Shown here: positions 57,041 to 64,000 of the stretch, in pieces
Position numbering within the stretch: the first letter of the stretch is position 1
How the letters are laid out: every line of letters begins with the position of its first letter
Source: Anomaloglossus baeobatrachus
Taxonomy: Eukaryota; Chordata; Amphibia; Anura; Aromobatidae
Reading direction: 5' to 3'
Assembly: GCF_048569485.1 (NCBI RefSeq)
Contig: NC_134358.1
Span: forward strand, 555,646,880 to 555,710,879
Length of the DNA: 64,000 bases
Position numbers and translations under genes: made by a program
Notes under the pieces: model-generated
Told to the model about the DNA's origin: nothing
The model's database searches: none
What the model saw: the letters and a program-made list of their open reading frames with translations, nothing else

Positions 57041-57610
57041 AGGCTTTACACGCTGCGATATCAGTATCGATATCGCTAGCGAGCGTACCCTCCCCCACCG
57101 GTTCTGCGTCACAGGCAAATCGCTGCCCATGGCGCACAACATTGCTTACACCCGTCACACGGACTTACCTTCCCTGCGATGTTGCTGTGGCCGGCGATCC
57201 GCCTCGTTTCTAAGGGGACGGTTCCTGCGGCGTCAAAGCGACGTCACACGGCAGCCGTCCAATAGCAGAGGAGGGGCAGAGATGAGCGGCTGGAACATGC
57301 CGCCCACCTCCTTCCTTCCTCATTGCCGGTGGACGCAGGGAAGGAGATGTTCGTCGTTCCTGTGGTGTCACACATAGCGATGTGTGATGCCACAGAAACG
57401 AGGAACAACCAGCGGCAAGCCCCACCAACGATATTATGAAAAAGAGCGACGTGTCAACGATCAACAATTTTTGATGTTTTTGCGAACGTTGATCGTCGCT
57501 CCTTGGTGTCACAAACTGCGATGTTGCTAACAACGCCGGATGTGTGTCACTAACAACGTGACCCCGACGATATATTGTTAGCGATGTCACAGCGGGCATG
57601 TAAAGCACCC
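57041..57610. mobile_element. Harbinger-type MITE, copy 5
   Basis: It has the same internal order as copy 4. It ends TGTAAAGCACCC before TTAA; the left end is AGGCTTTACACGCTGCGATA with the first bases altered. It lies only about 105 bp from copy 4. Confidence 0.8.
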
Positions 57611-57859
57611 TTAAGGCATTAGGAGGCAGAGAATGGGCATAATCTATAAAAGGTGCAAGTATGACATTTATGGAGTTCTGAGATAGCAATATCTTCTAAG
57701 CTCTGGATCCTATGACAACCTAAAAAAATTCTCATCCACATATAGAGACACCCCAGTTTTTGGATGACACACAGTAGTTGGGGGCCCCAGTTACACATCT
57801 TTCCTTTGATGCCCAGAATCTTCCAGTTCAGTCTTCATCATAATCAGTCTTCTCTAATA

Positions 57860-58565
57860 GTGACTTAATTAGGTGGCATGACCATCCCTTTGAGCCAGAA
57901 ATAACTCCCAAAGAGGTCCATCATATTTGAAAAATTGGTTGGTATTCTTGACTGTCTATGAGGCTATTAAAATAATGGAGAACCTTATGAACTCCTCGAA
58001 GAGTCCGCAAATCTCTTGGGTCATACCAAACCATCTATTACTGAAATTAATGATCATCACCTTGAGGCAGAAATAGCTTCAAAAGAGGTCCATCATATTT
58101 GAAAAATCAGTTGGAATTCTTGACTGTCTGTGATGCTCCAAAAATAAAGGAGGATCTTCTGGACTTCTGGAAGAGTCAGCAAATCTCTCGGGTCCAGTGA
58201 AACCATCTATTACTGAAGGTAATGGCCATCACTTTGAGAAAGAAATAGCTCCAAAAGAGGTCCATCATACTTGGAAAATTGGTTAGAGTTTCTTGATTGT
58301 CTATGAGGCTCCTGAAATAATGGTTGACCTTATGGACTCCTGGAAGAGACAGCAAATCTCTCTTGTCCTGCCAAACCATCTGTTACTGAAGGTAAAGACC
58401 ATCACTTTGAGCCAGAAATAGGTCCAAAAGAGGTCCATCATGCTTGGAAATTTGGTTAGAGTTCTTGACTGTGTATGAGGCTCCTGAAATAAGTGGAGAC
58501 CTTCTGGACTCCTGGAAGAGTCGCGTCCTGCCAAATGATTTATTACTGAAGGTTTCAGTGGCAAT
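57860..58565. repeat. Tandem repeat, about 172-bp unit, four copies
   Basis: AGAGGTCCATCAT recurs with its CCATCAT at 57,918, 58,090, 58,262 and 58,435 (spacing 172, 172, 173). Shared blocks include CTTTGAGCCAGAAATA and TTGACTGTCTATGAGGCT. It is non-coding, though small minus-strand frames run through it. Confidence 0.85.
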
Positions 58566-58847
58566 TTGCATACTTTATCACGTATTCTTTTAAGCATTGT
58601 ATAGTATAGTTATAGTATTTTTACGACCATACACTATATGATGAGAAATGTCAACAGAAGCCATATAACAACTCTCATGAATTTTTATGGAGTTCTGCAG
58701 TACCTCCATTTTTTTCCTCCTTGCCCATGATCTATTAGACACCATATTAATGAATGAAGAATGGAGCACCATATGGCAGCATGTATATTGCCTAAAGCTC
58801 AATAATATGGAAAATTAGGGACTTCACGTGACTCTTGTACATGGCTA
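58566..58847. other. No gene or repeat recognised
   Basis: Short AT-rich spacer. Confidence 0.4.
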
Positions 58848-58851
58848 TAGC

Positions 58852-60004
58852 TGTGAAGCCCCGCATGTGCAGTGTCGGTGCATTACCTTCAGGGACTCCA
58901 CTCTGCTGTATCTTGTCACAGGTAGGGAATCTTCTATTTGTCGTGACGCCACTCTCAGTATTGCGGTCAGTGGGGACCGCCACTGCAGGTTGCGGGACGC
59001 CTGGGGCTGATGGTGAGTGCAGTTAGTTGGAATAGCCTCCTGAGAGTGAGGCAAGCCCCAGGGCCCTGTGTAGGTGCGTAGTACCACAAGGCGCAGAATA
59101 ACTCCACACACGCAGGATGTCTTTCAGGGGTTTTACTCACTTCAGGTGGCAGGGTGAGTAACCCGGGCGTAGCTGGGATGAACCAGGCTGGAACCAGGTA
59201 TCCTTCAGGCTGACTTCTGATGGTGACTACCGACTCGCCTTCCTTAGCCCTTAGTGGTTTGGGGTAACCCCGACTTTTAGTCCCTATGGGGGTCACCCAG
59301 GGAAGTTGCTGAAGCCTCTCTCCCCTTCGTTTGCCGTTTGCTTGTCGCCTGGACCAGATCACTCCAGCTGCTTGCCTCCTGTGAACTATGGGCCCTAACT
59401 GTGGCTACGTGGCTGCGGCTTTTGTGGTGTTGTGGTGTGGGCTTTGAGGGCCCCACACCAGCAGGTTTAGCAAGGAAAGGTGGATCTATCCCCGCTCCGG
59501 GATCTGCCGCCCGTTTGGGCCTGGTACTCCCTAGCAGTCTCCTTACTTCCCACTCTGTGCTCTCTCTTTAGCTGGAGACGGGTTTCGGGTAGCACTCCTA
59601 GGTGACCGTTCTCCCCCGTCGGTAGCCACTGCGCGGGCGCTGTCAGACTGCAACAGCCCCAGGGGTAGGGGTCAGCTCTCTTCGGAGCTCCCTGGACTCT
59701 GCACTGAACCGGCTCACTGCTCCTCCTCTCCTGTTCTTGCCTACGCCACCTAGCAACCAGGCTCTCTTACCACACCCCTTGAGTGGAGATGGAGGCTTTT
59801 GGCCCCCTCCACTATTCCAGTGGAGGTGAAGGCTTTTCCCCCTCCTGGGATCCCCAGGGGTCCTCTCATAGGTACATGTGTGAGACCTGATCACTATGCG
59901 CCTGTGTAGTCACACCTCGGTCAGCCTTCTGGATTACCTGTATTGTACTGTCCCCAGCATGGGTGCAGTACTCAGTGGTGCCTGACCAGGTCAGGGGCGC
60001 CACA
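58852..60004 (-). repeat. 3' LTR of the second cold-shock-domain element
   Basis: On the minus strand it starts TGTGGCGCCCCTGACC (head hairpin with GGTCAGGCACCA) and ends GCGGGGCTTCACA. GTGGCGTCACGACAAATA near the end corresponds to GTGGCGTCACGGACAATAAA in the other copy. 1,153 bp. Confidence 0.75.
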
Positions 60005-60167
60005 TTCCCCCTTAGTTATCACCAGCACGTCCTCGGGCTGCAAGACAACATTTTAAAATGCATAAAACAGTAAAACATGGTAAAACGTTTTAAAACCACC
60101 AGGTACCATACATCACCACCCTCCACCCACAAGTCCGTTAACCCACCCTAAACCCTCTCACGTTGGC

Positions 60168-60305
60168 CGCGCCTTCAGCCACTTCTGGCAGGATGTAGAG
60201 GCGGCTTTCATGGTCTGGTGGTCTTCAGGGCATACGTGGCCTGGTGAAGCCGCGCCTTCAGCCACTTCTGGCAGGATCCAGAGGCGGCCTTCACAGTTGG
60301 TGCTG
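60168..60305. repeat. Two-copy tandem duplication in the second LTR element
   Basis: GCGCCTTCAGCCACTTCTGG occurs twice, about 80 bp apart, each followed by CAGGAT..AGAGGCGGC. Confidence 0.75.
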
Positions 60306-60620
60306 ACCAGGTACCCTCTTTGTGGTGGAGAGCCAGGCCCCATAAACAGGCATGCTCTCTGGTTGCAGGTGAGCCAAGGCCCTGTATACGGACGTGCTCC
60401 CTGGTTGCAGACGAGCCAAGCCCCTAAACAGGCTGACTCTGGTGGTGGTGGTGCCCTCTGGTGTAACTATTTACACTGCGAGAGTTTGTGGCTATAGCCA
60501 GTTCATAGCCTTAAGGTTCATTTCTCACATTAGTTTATGTGGGCACATTGCTTAAACTTGAAAACGTTGCAAAACGTCAAACTGGTCAAACAGTAACTTC
60601 TCTTCTTACTTTACTTTTCT

Positions 60621-61310
60621 CTACTCCTCCATACCAGGGCTTGGGCCTGTAGGGCTGCGGCACCTGTTGCTTTCTCGGTCTTTTTCATCGTCCGTAGTGG
60701 TCTCATCAGTGGGTTCTTTGTCTGTTTCTTTAGGACATGGCGTGACATCTAGGGCATACCAGCCTCTTTCTCCTTGATGCATTGTAAATTGCACTGTGTC
60801 TCCTATCCGTAGGTTTCTTCCAGGATGTCCTCTAGGCAAATGGGCTCTCACGTCTCTTCTATTGACAAAGATGCCGACCTTCATACCAGGTGCAACTATA
60901 AAGCCGTATCCTGATTTTAGGCTGAAATCTTCTACTACTCCTCGACAAAGGGGTCCTCTGACCTGGGCTTTGGCCCTTCTCAGGAACTGTTTCTCCTCTA
61001 AGTCTCTGGCCGTTATTTCATCTTTCTGCTCTGGAGACTGTGGTGCAGGGGTGAACTTGGATCTGCTACGGCGCCGTGTCTTGCGGACTGGATTCTGCGA
61101 GGTACAGCTCACAAGCTCCCAGGTGAGGCTTTTGGGCAGATCTTCTTCAGCAGAGGGTATCGGGTCTTCTTCGTCCCAGCGGGAGTAGGGCAACATCTCT
61201 GGCTCGGGGTAGGAATCCACTGCTAATGGCTCCGGGGTCAGCTTCTCAGCTTCCTGGCCTCCCCTCCCCCTTAGTTCTTCTAAGCACTCCGGTGGTGGTG
61301 TGGAGGTCAC
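60621..61310 (-). CDS. Cold-shock-domain (Y-box-like) protein, second copy
   Basis: A 229-codon minus-strand open frame. Residues 1-60 are acidic and Pro-rich. A basic patch RKTRRRSRSK lies near 77-86. A charged linker EEKQFLRRAKAQVRGPL (about 105-121) matches ESLRQATFRVRGPL in the other copy. The cold-shock domain covers about 122-192: GVVEDFSLKSGYGFI (RNP1-like), GIFVNRRDVRAHLPRGHPGR (RNP2-like strand and the long loop), then NLRIGDTVQFTMHQGERGWY and ALDV. The tail is acidic (KETDKEPTDETTTDDEKD). That the domain stays intact while the DNA has diverged suggests past selection on the protein. The frame may extend upstream beyond the ERV junction, so the N-terminus is uncertain. Confidence 0.75.
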   Translation of the reverse strand: MTSTPPPECLEELRGRGGQEAEKLTPEPLAVDSYPEPEMLPYSRWDEEDPIPSAEEDLPKSLTWELVSCTSQNPVRKTRRRSRSKFTPAPQSPEQKDEITARDLEEKQFLRRAKAQVRGPLCRGVVEDFSLKSGYGFIVAPGMKVGIFVNRRDVRAHLPRGHPGRNLRIGDTVQFTMHQGERGWYALDVTPCPKETDKEPTDETTTDDEKDRESNRCRSPTGPSPGMEE

Positions 61311-61316
61311 CTGAGC

Positions 61317-61805
61317 TGTAGTATGTTTATTTAAACGTAATAAGAATATCTGTGTATATAACTAAATCAAAATGTAGATGTAGATGCAAAATTATCTGTC
61401 TGTCTGTGTAGCAATTGCACAGACCTATAGTATAATTCAAAGTTGTATAATCATGAAGGAGTTAACTAAAGATGATGAAGCCAGATGTGAAGCTATAAAC
61501 TCTTATCAGTAATGTTCACACAAAAGGAATGTACGGGAGGGCAGGAGTGATGTGAGAAATTGGGGAGTGAATGCACTCCTTCGTTAGTTTCAAGGTTATT
61601 TAGGCTTACTTACTGTATAATTGGATCTATCTCATTAAAACCAAGTCAGTTGGTGATGCTGGCTGAAAAGAGAGCATGTCTGTGTTCTTTGTCTTATATA
61701 CATTGATATATATCGGCACTGGTATACAGCATTAATGGGGCACCGTCTCTGGATCCTAAACGAAGACTCCATTAGCAGTCTTGACCCAAAATTCCTCCCT
61801 TGACA
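61317..61805 (+). repeat. 5' LTR of the endogenous retrovirus
   Basis: TGTAGTATGTTT...CTCCCTTGACA, 489 bp, TG...CA ends, AT-rich. It abuts the interrupted minus-strand element on the left and the primer site on the right. Confidence 0.7.
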
Positions 61806-61808
61806 GTT

Positions 61809-61828
61809 TGGCGCACTCAACGTGGAGC
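61809..61828 (+). other. ERV primer-binding site
   Basis: TGGCGCACTCAACGTGGAGC lies three bases after the LTR. It resembles the lysine-tRNA(1,2) site TGGCGCCCAACGTGGGGC with an insertion. Confidence 0.65.
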
Positions 61829-62194
61829 TCCTTCAAGGACGCAATACCGACCTGCAAATACCGATCGTTTGGATGTCACGGACTGAGACCTCCCTCCGCT
61901 CCAACCAGGCTGATCACCTCCGACCCCACGGGTAAGTGTTACATACTGTGTATTCACTACCGTTGTGGTTGGTTTTGGAGAGGAGGGAGTGACGGGCTGT
62001 GTGTCCATATCGGTGTTAAAAGGTACCTGATTGTGACTCAGGGGTAGTGCCCGCTGGAGCTCAGAGCACGATCCCAGCCCTGAGGTGTGGATCGAGTGTC
62101 ACATGGGATCCAGAGGACGGTTGTTAGGGCAGGAAAGACGGTGGTGGCTGGATATAGCTAGTTAGACTGACCCGGTCTGTAATTAAAGACGCGG

Positions 62195-62420
62195 GGGGGT
62201 TCCCGTGGCTGAAGATAGGGATTAGGATATTAATTTTGATACAGTTGACCAAGTCCGGAGGGAATACCTTTTGTACCCCTCCTCCATATCACGAGATACC
62301 CTTATTAGGGGGTTCCCGTGGCTGAAGATAGGGATTAGGACATTAATTTTGGTGCAGCTGATCAAGTCCGGAGGGAATACATTTTGTACCCCTCCTCCAT
62401 ATCACGGGATACCCTTATTA
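62195..62420. repeat. 113-bp tandem duplication in the ERV leader
   Basis: GGTTCCCGTGGCTGAAGATA recurs at 113-bp spacing (62,198 and 62,311), each followed by AAGTCCGGAGGGAATAC and CCCCTCCTCCATATCAC. Confidence 0.85.
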
Positions 62421-62537
62421 CTATATAGCTGAGGAGTTGCCAGCTAGTATAGAGGTGTAGCCTTAGGTGCCGGCCGGACTCTAACGTTCACCGCATAGTT
62501 ATATTAGTGTAATCCAGACACCACCAAGATAGCAAAA

Positions 62538-63650
62538 ATGTTCAGACAGAGGAGACAGAAAGTTGAGAGGCCTGAAGGTTCACAGACTGTGTTAGCGCTA
62601 GTTGCAGAGAGAAGGGAAGAAAGCTGTATGTCGTGCCTTGGAGATTTTTAAAATGTTAGAATTACCAAAAGGAGGTCGGTTACAACCGTCACTATGGGCA
62701 ACAGCATTGAAAGCAAAAAAGGGCAAGTTAAAAGACAGGAGATTGTTGAATGATGCAGAATTGTTTGGCAGAATATCGCAGGCATTGCTATCAGAAAGAT
62801 ATATTGAGATTGAAGATGAAGATGAGCAAGGGGATGTTGTGTTTTACTATATGTTACCCGAGTCTGAGGACAGATCTGAGGGTCCTCCGATAGGTTGTTT
62901 TGTTGCTGCCCCACAACCTGATCCCCATTCTATTCCCCCGTCCCGGAGATATTCACAGATGCTGCAGTCACTAGACAGCATCCCTTAACCCTTTCCACAC
63001 CCATACCCCTTTTCCCTCCCATACCTGCAATGCCGTCTCTCCCCATACCGGCCAGTCTGCCGTCACACTCCCCAATTATCAATTCCCTCCCCTTGGATCC
63101 CCCTTTTTTCCTTAGGACACATAGTGAGCCTTACCCCGAACCTGACGAGGAACAGCCCTCATTTAAATATGTCCCTTTCAACCCCACCCAGTCAGCGGCA
63201 TTAATCCCCTGCCTGCCAGATCCCAGCATTAACCCTATGCGATTTTATAGGAAGATGCTACAGGTCCATCAGTTATACTCAGCTGCCCGGAAGGACCTTG
63301 TTAATCTCACCAAAGTAAAAGCAGGAGACAGTTTTTGGCTCTTAATGGAGCCCCATCTCCCAATGCACCCAGGCACTGATGACACTATTTTTTTAAAGTG
63401 GACAACAGTATTGTGCCGCTTTAAAAAGATGGGCTCAAGATCAATTTGTGTATACAAATGTGCCGGTGCAGCCCCCGCCACAGCCCATGCCCCAACAAAG
63501 TCCAAACCCCGTATACGTAGCTCCCAATCAACAAAACCAGCAGAGCCAGCAACAGAATTGTTGGCGTTGTGGTCAGTTTAGTCACTATCAAAGAAAGTGT
63601 CACACCTCCAAATCTCAGTGTTTGGCCAGGTACCCTCAAAACCGTAACCA
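62538..63650 (+). pseudogene. ERV gag region
   Basis: A matrix-like start (ATG at 62,538; MFRQRRQKVERPEG), then a Pro-rich spacer (about 62,990-63,120), a capsid-like part with FKYVPFNPTQSAALIPCLPD and FYRKMLQVHQLYSA, and finally a zinc knuckle CWRCGQFSHYQRKC (about 63,561-63,602) of the retroviral CCHC type. The order matrix, Pro-rich, capsid, nucleocapsid is that of an orthoretroviral gag. It is treated as a fossil; several disruptions are present. Confidence 0.7.
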
Positions 63651-63659
63651 AAACCTGCA

Positions 63660-64000
63660 ACACATAAATTTACAATAAAGGTGTTCCCTGTAGATTCAGT
63701 AATGATCTACCTGAAGCCAGGTGTGCCTTTTCCCAGAGTATCATAGTATCCCTTTAAATCAGTTTTAGGAGATTTTCCAAGATACTGCCCACAGTCCGGC
63801 TGCACCCAGGAGTCTGCCCCAACCTTCCCTAATGACACAGGGGGGGAGCCCCGGACTGCTTGTTTTTGTTGCAGTGATTTCCAATCCCAAGCTACCCGCT
63901 TTAATGATGTTCTCCATTCCACTCCATCAATCTTAAGATCTTAAGGTTTCTATAATATATGTTTCTGTAGTACCTTTGTTTCTGCTGGCTGACACGGTAC
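63660..64000 (+). other. ERV sequence after gag, not resolved
   Basis: No protease or reverse-transcriptase motif is recognisable before the window ends. Confidence 0.4.

Larger units (their letters stand above)
58852..61316 (-). mobile_element. Second cold-shock-domain LTR element, 3' part, interrupted by an ERV
   Basis: Minus strand: coding region (61,310 to 60,621), non-coding 3' part, polypurine tract AAGGGGGAA (60,005-60,013) and a 3' LTR (60,004 to 58,852). The 5' part is not in the window because an endogenous retrovirus begins at 61,317. It is clearly diverged from the 25,870 copy at nucleotide level but has the same parts in the same order. The missing half may lie beyond the ERV. 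TAGC at 58,848-58,851 is the candidate target duplication. Confidence 0.75.
61317..64000 (+). mobile_element. Endogenous retrovirus, 5' LTR to gag, running off the window
   Basis: The 5' LTR, primer site, leader and gag are visible; pol, env and the 3' LTR, if present, lie beyond the window. The zinc-knuckle gag and LTR style suggest a class I-like (gamma/epsilon-type) virus, although the primer site resembles those of lysine-tRNA users. Gag looks broken, with about three disruptions. The element is inserted into the cold-shock-domain LTR element and is therefore younger than it. Confidence 0.75.

Overview
This window looks like intergenic DNA from a large amphibian genome, most likely a frog or toad. 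The evidence is the repeat content: DIRS-type tyrosine-recombinase retroelements, Tc1-like transposons, tRNA-headed SINEs and CpG-rich MITEs of kinds I associate with anurans. I found no convincing host protein-coding gene, rRNA or tRNA gene. Almost all long open frames are artefacts of stop-free tandem repeats or relics of mobile elements. Boundaries and similarities were judged by eye, without alignment or database search.

Layout. 1-2,990: minus-strand DIRS-like fossil. 3,000-4,440: Tc1-like relic. 5.1-6.2 kb: 44-bp minisatellite. 6,701-7,882: solo LTR of the family called 'TGTGRCGCC' here. 9.1-9.7 kb: Harbinger-type MITE. 10,260-13,764: Helitron made mostly of minisatellites, inserted in an AT repeat. 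14,796-16,454: 1.66-kb solo LTR with a 5-bp target duplication. 17,817-20,334: hAT-like element with an 8-bp target duplication, filled with two GC-rich minisatellites. 23.0-24.4 kb: MITE, local duplication and SINE. 25.3-30.9 kb: second hAT-like copy, interrupted by a 4.5-kb LTR element at 25,870-30,373. 31-32.4 kb: another LTR. 33.4-42.8 kb: MITEs, a Ty3/Gypsy relic, a solo LTR and a SINE. 43.3-44.9 kb: TATC repeat split by a solo LTR. 45.2-48.0 kb: minisatellite interrupted by a long inverted-repeat insertion. 48.9-49.6 kb: repeat with a hammerhead ribozyme. 49.6-51.1 kb: Tc1-like element. 51.3-57.6 kb: MITEs and a 36-bp minisatellite. 57.9-58.6 kb: 172-bp tandem repeat. 58,852-61,316: second, minus-strand member of the LTR family at 25.9 kb. 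61,317-64,000: 5' part of an endogenous retrovirus inserted into it.

The most interesting system is the LTR family at 25,870-30,373 and 58,852-61,316. The first copy has two 1.23-kb LTRs, a primer-binding-like site, a polypurine tract and a 4-bp target duplication, but I see no protease, reverse transcriptase or integrase. Both copies encode a protein with a recognisable cold-shock (Y-box type) RNA-binding domain. They look like a non-autonomous LTR element that carries a nucleic-acid-binding gene. Related LTRs lie at 6.7, 31.1 and 40.0 kb, and most begin with a small hairpin.

Other points are a complete hammerhead ribozyme on the minus strand at 49,244-49,287, repeated cases of minisatellites growing inside mobile elements, and two palindromic insertions with unusually long (14-16 bp) flanking direct repeats.
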